Below, piece by piece: positions 48,682 to 61,692 of a DNA stretch of 64,000 nt (the stretch's first letter is position 1; every line of letters starts with the position of its first letter). Position numbers and translations under genes: made by a program. Under the pieces are notes generated by a model. It had not been told where the DNA came from. It made no database searches and was given only the letters and a program-made list of their open reading frames with translations. Origin of the DNA: Argentina anserina (Eukaryota; Streptophyta; Magnoliopsida; Rosales; Rosaceae); contig NC_065877.1 in the NCBI RefSeq assembly GCF_933775445.1, forward strand, positions 34,422,694 to 34,486,693, in the 5' to 3' direction.

Positions 48682-50032
48682 CTAATACTTGTTGAGGATG
48701 TGTCCGCTGGCTTCAGGTCTGTTAATCATCCCATATATGTCGCTTGATCTAGGATGAACTCTATCAAATACTGTAAACTCATGTACCTCATCATCCACCT
48801 CGATGGAACTAGCCCCTGAAGTTTTCTGCATTCCTGTGCTCCTCATTTGTAGCCTGATATTGGCCATGTTTTCCCAATCACCAGCCGCAGCATACATATT
48901 TGACATAATGGAAAAAATTCCTGGATCTGATGGTTCTAACTTAACCAGCTGATCCAGGGCCTTCTCTGCTAGTTCAAGATCATTATGCATCCGGCACGAT
49001 CCCAAAAGTGTACCCCATATAACAGCATTTGGTTCCATCGGCATGCTTTGCACAAGCCTAAAAGCTTCCCTGAGACGGCCTCCCCGACCCAAAAGGTCAA
49101 TCATGCAACCATAATGCTCAACTTCGGGTACAATCCCATATTTTGTTTCCATCGTATGGAAAGCATCAAGCCCCTCCTCCCCAAAGCCTGAATGCGTGCA
49201 GGCACATAACACGCCAATGAAGGTGACTTTATCCGGCCTAAACCCATCCTTCTCCATTCTAGAGAACAGATGAAGGGCTTTCTCACCATGTCCATGCATG
49301 CCTAACCCTTGGAGCATAGAATTCCAAGACACCAAATCTTTCTTTGATATCCCATCAAACACTCTATACGCCTCCTCCAAGCCACCACATTTCGCATACA
49401 TATTTCAAAACGGGAGTACTACACTTAAACCTATTCCTCTCAATAGACTCATGAACTTTCTTCCCCAACGCAATCAAACCAGACTCGGCACAAGCAGCCA
49501 ATATACTAATAACAGCCCCATTATCCAGCTTCAATCCATCTCTCTCCATCTCATCATACAACATAATCGCCTCCCCCTTCTGCGCATACCCCGAAATAAT
49601 AATCGTCCACGGAACCAAATTCTTAAACGGCATTCTATCAAACATCATCCTCGCCATCCCCATGTCCCCCAACTTTGCTATACACCAACACCATAGTCGA
49701 CCACGACACCACATTCCTCTGGGGCATCCTCTCAAACAGCTCAAACGCTTCCTCCATCTACCCCGCCCTCGCGTACCCATCCAGCATCGAGTTCCAGCTC
49801 ACCGCGTCTCTCTCAGGCATTTCACCGAACAGCTCCCGTGCATCACTCACCTCCCCAGCGATGAGCTCTGGGGCGGTGTGGGGGTCTTGGTGGAGATGGG
49901 CTTTGAGGATTTGGGCGTGGATTTGTTTGATGTGGGCGAGTTTGTGCAGCGGTGGAGGTCGGAGAGGTTTTGGTCGAGGAGTCGGCGTCGGGAAACCCAA
50001 CCGGGAGAGCGGGCTGGGAGGCACATTTGCAT
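48682..50032 (-). pseudogene. Pentatricopeptide repeat (PLS/E-class) protein pseudogene
   Basis: PPR proteins of this class act in organellar RNA editing and processing. Minus strand from ATG 50032: MQMCLPARS.., then after a frame change LAHIKQIHAQILKAHLHQD, DARELFGEMPERDAVSWNSM and a TAG at 49760-49758; MEEAFELFERMPQRNVVSWS continues in that frame; MFDRMPFKNLVPWTIIISGY is in another frame; after a third shift near 49395 comes the intact C-terminal part, MYAKCGGLEEAYRVFDGI to the stop at 48682. That part contains PPR repeats, PDKVTFIGVLCACTHSGFGE, E motif (EPNAVIWGTLLGSCR) and E+-like text (ASSIEVDDEVHEF). No DYW domain. A block of several repeats also seems missing after PHTAPELIAG. Confidence 0.85.
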
Positions 50033-51097
50033 GGCGGGAAATGAGCGGCGGTTCAGATATGGGTTCGCGGCGGTTTTTGTGTGGCTAAGGTTTGTTGGGC
50101 CTAGAGAATTGGACTAAAGGGAGTCATTTTGTTGGGCTCTAAATTGGGCTCGGTATTTACGGATTTAACGACTTGTGTTTAGCCGGAAAGTCTCATGTTT
50201 GCCCGGAAACGTCAGACTTGTGTTTAGCTGAAACACGAGTCGGGTTAGGTACTTTCCTTTTTCTAAAGTAATGCAAATTCCTTTTTCTAAAGTAATGCAA
50301 ATTAAGCAATAACGATCAGGTTATAATTGTGAATAGTGTGGAGCCCTCATGAAATACGAATCAGGTTGAAAGTGTCAAAACGTGTGGTGTCGTTTCACAC
50401 TTAAGCGCATAAACGTATGTAACGCCTTACATTCAACATGAAAGCGTCTCTAGTCGATGAAAATGAAATTTGAAAAGTTAGTATAACTAACGAAAAATTG
50501 GGGTCTAGTAATACCAATATAAAAGGGAATATAGAAATGTATAACCCGATTGATAAAGTGGCTTTTACATTCCTTAGATTTGAACATAGATTTTGGATTA
50601 GTCTTATAATAAGAGAAGTTTCACTAAGAAAGTGGGTATCTAATGGCCATTTAGGAACAATTTATGACACTTAACCTCAATAATATTCCGTAAGCACAAT
50701 TGTCCCCATTATCATATTGTCGCTACAAATATTCCACATTTGAAGGAATAAGCAGGTGTCATTGGGTCGGTAGCACAAGCAACCAGTCTTGTCTTTTATG
50801 TATCTAAGCCTAGCAACCTAAGCTAAGCAACCAGAGGAAATCAGAGACTCAAACTCAGTGCCTTGTGTCCCACATCGAACCACAAAGAGAACCCAGACAA
50901 AGTCACCTCTCAAATCGAATAGGTTTATGAGTTTAACATGACTTAGTTTCATGTTTCAATCTACCCACTAAGTAGCCACCTACCGTCTCCCACCCACCAC
51001 CAAAAATCCCAATTCCTAATCCCATTTTGTTTTTTCTTCTATTTATAGCTTCAATCTTTGGACCAAAGCTTCAATCTTTTCTCTCTGTTTGTGATCA
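50033..51097. other. Intergenic region with chorismate mutase promoter
   Basis: No coding signal. A TATA-like CTATTTATAGC lies at about 51040, close to 60 bases before the ATG at 51098. Confidence 0.5.
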
Positions 51098-53561
51098 ATG
51101 GAGGCTCAACTGTTCAGGGCCTCTTCGTCTTCTGCGATTCTCGCTGCTCCTCGAGCCTCAGGATTCAATTACTCGGTGGCCCTGAGAAAAAGTCACAGCT
51201 TCACATGTGTCAGTTCTGGCTTAGCTAAGAAAGGAAGCCTGTCAGTTCAGGCGACCGTAACTTCAAATGGGTACAAATACAGCAACTCTTTTCTCTCAAA
51301 TTGATAAATTTTGTTTCTTTAGATTCATGGATCTGTGGATTGTTCTGTTATCAAGATATTTCTGTATATTTTTCTGCTTGTTATGCCTGTATCCAAAACC
51401 CAATGAACTGCATTGATCAAAGTCATAAAACATTTACGAACATCTAACTGATCTAAGTAAGCAAATATATAGTACATTTCCGGATGACATGCATAATTTA
51501 ATCCTATAACTGGAGCTCAGTAATAGGTCACCATGCTGTGATGTCTGAGCTGATGTTCTTGGATGATTGACAGCTTAGCTTCTTTTCCACTTTGTTATTA
51601 TTAAATATATTTCACTCAGTAATGATCTTTTGTTTCTTTTTGGGTCTCAACTCAAGTACTCACCCTAGATGTTGTGAATTTGGCAAGTTTTACCTAGATA
51701 AACTCAAATTTATACTTCATCATACCAGTACGCAGGTTTATGATTGCTGGATAAATTGGAAGCAACTTGCTTTCAATCTACTTCAATCAAATTCTGACAT
51801 TAGTCTGCTGATATTTGTAGAACGTTGGTCACAAAGAATAGGGTGGATGAAACTGATAATTTGACCCTAGAAGGTATAAGACACTCTTTGATTCGTCAGG
51901 AGGATAGCATCATATTTAGCCTTCTGGAGAGATCTCAGTATTGTCATAATGCGTCTACATATGACCCCAATGCTTTTCCTATGGACGGGTTCCAGGGCTC
52001 TTTGGTAGAGTACATTCTTCAAGAAACAGAAAAACTTCATGCTCAGGTATGTAAACCTTGTTTTGGAACAGTAAGAATAATTGAACAAAGAGAGTTTCTG
52101 ACTTTGTTATTAACATTTCATTGCAATCAGGTGGGTAGATACAGCAGTCCTGATGAGCATGCTTTCTTCCCAGAGCACCTGCCTGCTCCTGTGTTACCGC
52201 CTCTGCAATACCCTGAGGTATATATCGAGAAATTATGAGCTTATGAACTTATAACATTTACTATGCAGGCAATGACAACCTCTGAAAAACACCTTGTATC
52301 ATAGTGATCAACCTGGTTTGAAATTTATGAAACTTGGTCATTTTATGGTATATATATCCTAAAATTAGCTGATATAACTTTGAAATGACTGTTATATGAT
52401 TTATTAGATCAATTTAACATGGTAGTCAATTATATCTGCTGCAAAATTAAATTAGAACACTTTGAGATCTTATCATGATCTATGGTACAAATTAAGAATC
52501 TTATCAGTGAAGCGAAGCAGCTCTTTTTTTATCTTTATTTTTCTTTTTGGGAATAGAGTGATGCAAACCAGTTAAAGAATAGATCTCTTCATAGTCATCC
52601 CTTAACAGAAAACTCAGTACAATGACAGCTTGCCTGTTTTTAAAGTTTGTGTTGTCTGTGACTCTGTGTATGTCTTCTTTGTTGAGCATCTTGTGTGGTA
52701 GCCGCAATTTGTGTTCGAATATTATTTTGGGTGGTAACAAATTTCATGAACTCAACGTATGTATAAACTTCCAAATAGGTGCTGCATCCCATTGCCCGCT
52801 CAATTAATATAAATAAAAAGGTCTGGGAGCTGTACTTCAGAGATATCCTTCCAAGACTGGTTAAGGAAGGAGATGATGGTAATAATGGATCAACTGCTGT
52901 TTGCGACACAATGTGCTTGCAGGTATTCATTTTAATTATGTATTGCATCATATAAATTTGGAGACTATGCAACTTTTGCTCTTGTCAGTCTCCCCATAAT
53001 GTCTATCACTCAATGTAACAAGTGCACTTGTTGCATGCTGTAATTTCTATAGTAAAGTACTTTATTTCCTGAATGTAACTACTGACGTTATCCTTTGGTG
53101 GCAGACTCTTTCAAAGAGAATCCATTATGGTAAATTTGTAGCAGAGTGTAAGTTCCGCTCCGCTCCAGAGTCCTATGAAGCTGCCATTAAAGAACAGGTA
53201 CATGTTGTTCAATGCATATTCTTGGTTTCTGTCACAGTTTCTTTAATCTTAAGTTTTGGATATTTCCTGCACTTGCTGATGCAGCTCTTTCTTACGGTGG
53301 TGCTGTTTAATATTTCAGAATAGGGACAAGCTGATGGCTTTGTTGACTTACCCAACTGTTGAGGACGCAATCATCAAGAGGGTGGAAATGAAAGCCAAAA
53401 CTTATGGGCAAGAGGTTACAGTGTACAAAGTGAAAGAGGAACAACCCGGCTTGCAGGTTTATAAGATGAAACCAGAATTGGTGGCCGATTTGTATGGGGA
53501 ATGGATCATGCCATTGACAAAGCAAGTTCAAGTTGAATATTTATTAAGAAGGTTGGATTAA
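51098..53561 (+). CDS. CM1: Chorismate mutase 1, chloroplastic, 6 exons
   Basis: Converts chorismate to prephenate at the entry to Phe and Tyr synthesis in plastids. Exons 51098-51270, 51821-52046, 52131-52217, 52779-52922, 53105-53197 and 53319-53561, in phase, for 321 residues. Residues 1 to about 55 are a Ser/Ala-rich transit peptide. The AroQ-type all-helical domain shows LTLEGIRHSLIRQEDSIIFS (catalytic Arg), FPMDGFQGSLVEYILQETEK, SPDEHAFFPEHLP, KRIHYGKFVAECKF (catalytic Lys), VEDAIIKRVEMKAKTYGQEV (Glu) and the end ELVADLYGEWIMPLTKQVQV. Plastid forms in plants are usually allosterically controlled by Trp, Phe and Tyr; that is family knowledge. No lesion was seen. Confidence 0.95.
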
Positions 53562-54731
53562 GAGGTTATCTCCAATACCTATTTGACTGAAGTACAAAAA
53601 TTTGTGTTTCTTTAGACAACTCGCTATATGTAATTTGCCAGTTCATGTTATTATTTTGTGATTATAACAAGCACCGTCCTATTTGATTGTGTAAGTTTCG
53701 AAATAAGCATCATAGCCATAAAATGGATGGACTTCCAATCTTGATTGGTTGCTGACCTTGCTTTGTCTACAAGCTTTATAGAATATATTGAAAAATAGCC
53801 ATGAGCCAGAAGGCTGTGCATATTCTCTCTCTCTTTTGGATGCAATACTAGTTCTGGAGCAATAACTAGTAAAAACAGAGTTCTGGCAGAGAGATCTCTA
53901 TGCAATTTGGTTGATTAGCTGAATGATCTTAGACCAACATACTGGTATAACTATATATGCCAGTTCGTGCTTTGTACAATCATCATCAGACATTGAATGA
54001 GCAAATGAAAAAGCATCATAGTGATCATACAGTGGGTTACAGGTGGTCAAGATATATAGTTCCCGCTGAATGTGACTAGTCATTACTATCTCTTGGGTGA
54101 GCAACGGCTTCAGCGATGCAGGAAAGAAGCTCACTCTCCGAGTCCAAAACATGGAAGAAGAAAAAAACGAAGGACAGCTTCTCCAAAAGATGAACAAGAT
54201 CAGCAATGAACATTCATAGTAAAGGACTAAAAGGTCATCGACTTGCTTGAGAACAACTATGCTTGTTACATGTATGCTTGATACTTCTAGAATCAACATA
54301 AAATTATATTGGCCAGATACTAATTTATGAAGTTAACGACGGGCAGATTTGTATGGTAATATGTGCTGAAACTGCTGATACGTTATTATGCTAATTCTAC
54401 AAGAACAATCATTATGAGTCTATGACCCTTCATAGAGTCGCACATGGAAGACAGAGTGATCTGGCCTTTATCTCCCTTCCCACCAAATCCTCTTAAGTTT
54501 TGAAACTTTTTAGGGGGAACCCAGACAAATCAAACGCCAGTTGCACTATATTATCATATCCAGAAAAGCTGTCTATTTATCATTAGTTATTGGTAGATGA
54601 ACTATTTGACTATTTCCTTTTGCCAAGAGTCTGAAGTACAGACTACTTTATCATTCCATGTGAACTGTTTCTGTAAAATTTCATGGTTCAATAACCCCTC
54701 AAAACTTAGGAAACAAGAGAGGGGAAAGGGA
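53562..54731. other. Gene-free interval 3' of CM1
   Basis: AT-rich. Short frames on the minus strand show no protein resemblance. Confidence 0.4.
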
Positions 54732-54735
54732 TTAA

Positions 54736-55232
54736 GGCCTAGTTTGGTACAGCTGAGTTGTGAGTAAAATAACTTTTGAACCTGTTGTGAGCAAAATGGT
54801 TTTTGAAGAGAAAATAGTTGAGGTGTTTAATAAACTGTTTTCATAAGTGTTGTAAGAGCGAAAAACAAATTTTTTTGCGTTTGGTAAGTTGTAAGCAAAA
54901 TAGTTTTAGGTAGGTATAATTACCAAAATAAGAGTGAAGCCGTGAAGAAAGAGAGAGTTTTTTTTTGTTGGGGTACATTATGTAATTTCATCAAGTTTCT
55001 AAGAATACCCATTGGGATTTTGAAAATTGCATTTAATCATTGCTACAGTAGCTCCGTGTTTTTTGATAAAAGCAGCTTTCAATTTCAAAAACTACTTCTT
55101 CCTAGCTTTTAAATTTCAGTTGTTGGAGAAATCAATTTTAACCAAAAGTTGTTTCGGAGATTTACCAAACACCATATATCAACCCTAAAAGTCATTTCAA
55201 AAGCCATTCCAAAAGCCCTCCCAAACTGCGCC
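54736..55232. mobile_element. MITE-like element with inverted ends and TTAA flanks
   Basis: The left end GGCCTAGTTTGG and the reverse complement of the right end, GGCGCAGTTTGG, form imperfect terminal inverted repeats. Both ends are flanked by TTAA (54732-54735 and 55233-55236). Length 497 bp, no coding. The GTTTGG-type end resembles PIF/Harbinger MITEs, but those duplicate three bases (TTA/TAA), so the superfamily is open. Confidence 0.6.
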
Positions 55233-55236
55233 TTAA

Positions 55237-55832
55237 GTAAATCTAACTTTCAGAAACCCTCCTATATAGACACTCCATTAGATAGAACTTTCAATGTTAA
55301 CTTTTTATTGGACAAATAGGTCTTGCTTAGACTTAAATTTCTGGAAAATCCATGAGCTCTATGAAAGTCACCATGAAAGTCAAATCATTATAAAAGTTAC
55401 ACATGAAAGACAGTAGATGATTGTGGCCCAGCTATTTCCCAATTCAATTTGGTACCTTATGAGGGAAACATAATTCTATTTTTAGAAGTTTTATCATCAA
55501 AACCCCTTAAGAAAATGGCTAGAGCTTTCTTTACACCAATTAATGGTCAATACAATGCATTATTTCATGCAATGCTTACTCATATTCTATTGCAGGTTGG
55601 TGATGACAAATGACAACCATTAATTCGATGGAAAAGCCAGATATTGAGCTGTAATCATTTTGTCCAAAATCAAACGGCAAAGAAAGGCTCATTCCGCCTT
55701 GTCATATCATGATAAACTTTATCCATAATTTTGTTCCTTTCAGTGGCTTTAGTTCACCATCTTCTCACCGCAGCAGGTCAGTTCACCATCATCTTCAGAG
55801 AGAGAGAAAAAAAACCATGCCACAAAAACATT
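55237..55832. other. Gene-free interval
   Basis: No coding signal. A short GA run lies at about 55797-55807, just before copia element 2. Confidence 0.4.
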
Positions 55833-55837
55833 GATTT
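55833..55837. other. Left target-site duplication of copia element 2 (GATTT)
   Basis: Identical to 62301-62305. Confidence 0.85.
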
Positions 55838-56021
55838 TGTTCCGGGAGAATTACTATTCTACCCTTATGTGTGTCTTAACCTAATAGGTTTCATGTTATA
55901 AGATAGATTAGCATCTCCGTAATAGATTAGGACTCCGAATCCTACGGGATTGTGGTTTTGTAATGCCTATTTATAGGCCCCCATATCATTCAATAATACA
56001 CAATTATTTCATCCTGAAACA
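55838..56021 (+). repeat. 5' LTR of copia element 2
   Basis: 184 bp, TG..CA ends, with a TATA-like TATTTATAGG in the middle. Confidence 0.9.
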
Positions 56022-56149
56022 CGTTATCAGCACGTTGCTCTAAAAACCCTGAACTTTTAGAGCCCTATTTTTTCTCTCTCTCTCTCTCCTCCGCCGGCCG
56101 CCGTCGATTCCAAGCTCCGGCATCTCCTCGCCGGCGCACCTCCTGCAGC

Positions 56150-56335
56150 CGCCGCACCGCAGCCCCCCCCCCCCCCCCCGCAGCCCCAGCCCCGCAACCC
56201 CTGCGTGCTGCCCCCGCAGCCCCGCGCGCAGCCCCTGCACGCTGCCCCCGCAGCCCCGCACGCTGCCCTGCCCTGCAGCCCCTGCGACCCCCCTGCTGCC
56301 CCTGCACGCAGCCTCCGCAGCCCCGCAGGGTATCC
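56150..56335. repeat. C-rich block with poly-C run and GCAGCCCC-type repeats
   Basis: Begins with about 18 consecutive C, then many variants of cccgcagcccc and ctgcacgctgccc. It lies in the leader/gag region of copia element 2. High GC makes long spurious Gly/Ala frames on the minus strand. Confidence 0.8.
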
Positions 56336-57909
56336 TCCGCAAAAACATCTTTTTGCCCCGACAAACCCCGCATCAGAGGATTCAAAATTGCTCCTCCCGC
56401 ATATATACGCAATGAACGCGAACTGCACAAGCAAACTCTTCGCTCAAGAGAAGCTAATCCCGTCTTCTCTACCCTTTTGGGCCTTTAAACTATTTCTCTT
56501 TTTTCCTTTTTCTTTTCCTATTGCTTATTAAATCATTTATTTGCACGTTTTCGTTTTCTAACTCTGTTTCGCGTGCTTGCATAGGAAAAGTGATTACTCG
56601 TCGTACTATGGTGATGACATTCATGCTGAGATGGACGATACTTTTGCCATCTACATACGATTCCGATCGTATCCTCCCAAGATTTTTATGTCATCGGACG
56701 AAGATCGAAAAGGAATTCAACAAGCAACTTCATGCATGACGATCGATTTGCAGAGCAATTTACTTATATGCGGTCTATTTGGCAGACCAACAAGTATGTT
56801 TTTCTTAAAGTTGCTGCTTTTGAAGATATATATATAAATTATCGGGCGCTATTAGCCTTTTTTTTCATGTCTTCTTTTCCGGCCTTTCTTATAACGCCGA
56901 TGAGACCAAAGAGGGATATGATTCCCCTCTTGGTCGACGTTTTTCGTGTGACGGTCCTGGGGGAGTCACTTTATTATTTAAAAAGGAAGATATCGATTTC
57001 GTGTGGTCGCCTGAGTGCACCGCTGTTTTGGGTGCGATCATGAGAATCGCCGATATGCATCGATTATTTTGTGACCATATACATCACAACCCTTCTAATT
57101 CCGGTTACATACTTGAATATTTCGATTATTCGAAACCTATACAACCCTCGTTTTTTATGGATGCGTCGCCATCGCGACTGTTATTTGAATGTTTGAGTTT
57201 TCTTAAACTCATGTCTATAAACGATAATCCCAAGGTCTACGTACTCATTTATTTGAGTTGATTCATTACTCTGATGCAGCACTATTTGCTGACAAAAGAT
57301 CCCAAAAATAAAGAATTCTATGGGACACACTTAAAGTGATTTAATGAACGTCTATGACGTTGTATTATCAGAGTTGACCTTGATGCATACTCCACATCCA
57401 ATAAACACATGCCATTTTTGGCACCTGTATCTATTTCTTGAGGGAATTTTGGAGATGGAAAAGTAACATTCTTCCATTCTCAAGTAAGCAAACATTTTTG
57501 AGCCTCAGGCTAAGGCTCCGCCCGATCCGATATGCAAGATTTTGTTCCTACGGACTTTTGATTAGTCAATCTATTTTGACTATGTTTTCTGCTTACTATT
57601 TTTCAAGTATGACGTTGGCATTGCCATGATTATTGCTCGACTTTAGCTTAAGTCGTCTATTGGAATTGGAAGCTTGGCTGTGTTGTATTAAATATTGGCA
57701 TATTCTATAAAATTTCTCGTATTTCTTGTTTACAAGATGGACTCGTGAGAATTTTATTTGCCTTGGCTTAGCATGCATGGTCAACGTTTGCAACTCACGT
57801 GGTTTTTAAATTGGCCGCTTTTGGGTTACATGGGACCCCAATAGCACTACATTGTGATTTTGGACCTTCAAATTTGGAAAACGGACCTCGGAACGTCAAA
57901 ATTGACGTC

Positions 57910-58240
57910 GTTTTTCCCGGTTACTGTTCCGGCGTTTCCGGAACATTTTCCGGCGTATTCGCCACCTTCCGGCCATATTCCGGCGTTTCCGGCACCGCCA
58001 CCCGGTTCCTACCAGCGTCCCCTGTCGGACCTGAAGTTCCGGCCTACATACCGGTCAGTTTCCGGTTTTCCGGCAATCGGTGCCGCCGGTTTTCGGCGAG
58101 TTTTTTCGACGATTTTTTCATCGTTTCTCGTCATTTTTCCGGCATATTTCCAGCAGTTTTTACTGCCACGTTTTCCGAGTCCAAATTTCACCTGGTTTTG
58201 AGTTATTTTGACATGGTTTTCCGGTTAATTTTCCGGTTTT
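57910..58240. repeat. TTCCGG-rich simple-sequence region inside copia element 2
   Basis: Repeated, imperfect ttccggcgttt and ttttccggc motifs at irregular spacing over about 330 bases, between gag-like and integrase-like remnants. Confidence 0.75.
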
Positions 58241-61200
58241 CGCCAAGTCGTTTCATAGCTCAAACGATTTTATTATTATTAGTGACCACCCGCACCAATT
58301 GGATGGTCTTTACCACCCAAATTGTTTGGTATTCAACTGCTCCAATACCATGTCTTTCCAACTCTTGAGTTGAAGAATGTAGTTCTATTGCCATGTGATA
58401 CATTCGATGGGATTGCCATTTGTTTCAATCCCCTCTCTTACAATATCCTACGGCGTATTGTGTAGAGAAGTTCACCGCGTCGTTCACTCTCTTAATCTTC
58501 ATTTTGAGAATGTCCCGCCGTGAAATCGAGTGTCTTGCTAATTGCGTAACCACCCACACTGTCCTACGGCGCAGGTAGTTGTTTTACGGATCTCATGCGG
58601 AGATTGTGTTGTATATCTTCGTGCCTTGCTAAGTTTTAAAGGCCATACATGCCAATGATGGATTTTCATCATGATATTTGTGTTAAGAATGGAGAGGAAT
58701 AAATCTGTCTGATTTCATTGACACTATCTTTTTCAAGCTTCGACAGTAGCTTTGTTAGCTTGCAGACATAGTTTTGCTTGCCTGCAGCAGTAGTTTATGT
58801 AACTCCAGATTCTTTGAATCATGGGTTCGGTTTTACTGTCTTCTCGGTTTTGATATGATCATTTTTGGTCATTTTGAACAAGATATGATGATTCGAATTC
58901 TTTGAAATTCACATTATCATCTATTTTTCATGTTCACGAAGCGATTGGAGGACCACCTCACCCATGCTCCACACGGTGAGGCCGAGCCTGCCTATTTCGG
59001 CGGCTCCATGGCATTAAGGCCGTCGGTGGCGGCATCCCATCCTTCACAGGAGCTTGTGATGCCTCCCGTGTTTTCTAATGCCTCCATGGTAATCTCTGAT
59101 GCCCATCGCTCATTTTGCAAAGCTTGTTCTTTTGCTAGATTTCAAGGAAATCCTTATTTGCTAAGGCTCCAACCGAGAACATTCCATTCTTACAGAGTAT
59201 TTAAGGTGACATTAGTGGACCCTATCCAACCGAATACAGACATTTTTCGGTATTTTTATGGTATAGGTTGAGAGCATCGACGCGTTGGTCACATGTCGCT
59301 TTGCTTTCCACAAGAAACGCTGCATTCACTAAAGTTTTTAGCTATGATCATCATACTAAGGGCTCACCACTCTTCCTATCCTCTCAAATCTATTTGAATG
59401 GATACCGTTGGAGAGTTCACCTCCACGACTTTGATGATTTCGTTTTGCATGTCTACTAGGATCGTCGTTGAACATATTATTCCTCATGTTCATTCTCAGT
59501 ACGATCTAGCAGAGCTCAGACTTGGTTATGGGTACTAACCTGCCGATTTTTGCATGGAGATATGTAATGATGTTGCATGCAGCGACACTTATTCGTTTTA
59601 GACCCACAACTTGCCAAGCGTTTAGTGCATACCAGATGGTTACTGGATACGATCCCAACGTTCTTTTCCTTAAACGCCTATTTGGTTAAAGTTGTTTATG
59701 TGCCTCTATTGTAGTTATCTCAATGGGTCTACTTGAAACGATTAAGTATTCTGGTTGGTTATGATTTATGAATCACTAACACTTGTCCGCTATTTCCAAT
59801 CTACAACCGTTGATCTCTATCCTGCGATATTAGCAGACGGTCACTTTGATGAGACATACTTCCCGTCGTTAGGGGGAGATATGGAATGCTCCCATTCTGG
59901 TTTTTAACGCCAGGAATTGACGTGGTGTGGCACTTTGTCTCATTAAGATCCCGCACTAATCAAAGTGAGTAAATGTGCAACGCATTATCGACCTCCAGAA
60001 AGTCAAAGATTCGATGCTCAATGACATTACCGATATTGCGAAAGTGACGAGATCGCACATAAATGCTGTGATGTGCCGGTAAGGTTGGGACTCTCAGAAT
60101 ATGAGAGAATTTCATATGACCTGGTCCTAGCACCGTTGGCACCATCCCTGACAGTGGGAAGGAAGCCGGCGATGGCACCATCGTACGCTGTGGTGTTGTC
60201 GGCGCCCGTGGCGTTGCACCACAAAACAAGGGCGGCAAACGCAAAGATGGACTAGTAAGGGTCATAGCTTCGGTCTTGGCTCCTGCCTAGATGAGGGGGA
60301 GACCATTATTCTCTGGAATCAAAACCAGAAAGAAGCGAAGTGCGTAGGCACAAGTATTTCGCCTATCATCAAGAGATATTCTCTAAACATGTGTATCAAC
60401 TAAGTTTCTGTGGGACGCTACAGACTCCTTTTGTTGATGTTAGAGAAGAACATAAATCTCACAAATTGATCATATACAGCGCGCGCGCGTGTTTAATGGA
60501 TTGATATCTCATGATTGATGATGTATTCGCTTATGCTCTTATTCCGTTGTAAAGCATCAACGATGAGCAATTTGACCGAAGTGGAAAGAATCAATACAGG
60601 CTGAAATAGACTTGTTATGTTGGTCGTTGTTCGTAAGTGTAATGAGAAAGATGAAGTCATGCGATATATGCAGGACTTATGGCGCAAAGATTGTCTCATT
60701 ATCCTAGTATTGACTACGATGAGTTATATTCTCTCGTTATGGACATAATTGCTTTCCGCTACTTGATCAGTAGTAGTGTCCATGAAAACTGATTTGCAGC
60801 ATATGATAGTGGTCATATAATATCTGTAAAGGGATCTTGACGCAGATATGAGAGTGCTCGAGGGACTTTAAATGCCTCCAGACCACGGAGAGATTATGTA
60901 ATCAGATTGCGACGTTCGAGAGAACGTAGTACAATCGGTTGCAAGAACGCATACCCATATGTGTTCATATGAAGCTAATTCTAGATTCTCTATTCCGTCT
61001 AAGTATAGATGATGAAGAGATTCAATGAGCTATACATTCATACATGTTAGTGTTGTTGGGACACTATTGCTTTCATTATGACGTGATTAACTATGCGCCT
61101 ATGCATTGTCATTGGACTTGCATTGCTTATTTGACATGGGTTTAGTTCTACACTTAGTGAACCAACACAAATCCTATCCACACCAATGCCGCCAGCAGCT

Positions 61201-61423
61201 CCAGTAACATCAACGTACGCCTTGGTGTAGCAGTCGACACTGGTAGCGTAGGGGATGCGTACGGTTCCGTCTAGGACCAAAATCAGTCCTTCATTGGTCT
61301 ATTCCCCCATTCTTTTGTGAAAGACACATTGAATGTGACAAATCAGAATCTGTCCAGTTTCGTAGGTCAACTTCAACGAGACCTACATGACAGCTCGCTC
61401 GATGAAATATGGTGAAATTAGTA

Positions 61424-61692
61424 CCGTTGGAAAGGTCTATGTGTCTACTTTCCAGGGACACCAAGCATTCGTTCATAGCTATCATATTGAGTGAGTTATG
61501 GCCGTTTTAGCAAAATAGGACAGTTCTGTCCGGAAATTTGCAAGTCAGTTAACTTCGACAGAGCATTGTGAACTGCTCCAATCGGATGAGGTTGTGAACC
61601 TTATGTCACTGGAAAGCCACGGGTGTCTACTTTTCAGAACATTTTACGGTTCGCTGATACCTATTTTGACGAAGAAGTTATGGCCGTTTAAG
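61424..61692. repeat. Diverged direct repeat, period about 182 bp
   Basis: Two segments (about 61424-61510 and 61606-61692) share ggaaag, gtgtctactt, ttcgttcat/ttcgctgat and gttatggccgttt in the same order. They lie between the last RT remnant and the 3' LTR of copia element 2. Confidence 0.65.

Noticed and set aside
56057..56434. Gly/Ala/Cys-rich proteins on the minus strand
   Set aside because: Produced by the C-rich repeats of copia element 2 in all three frames.
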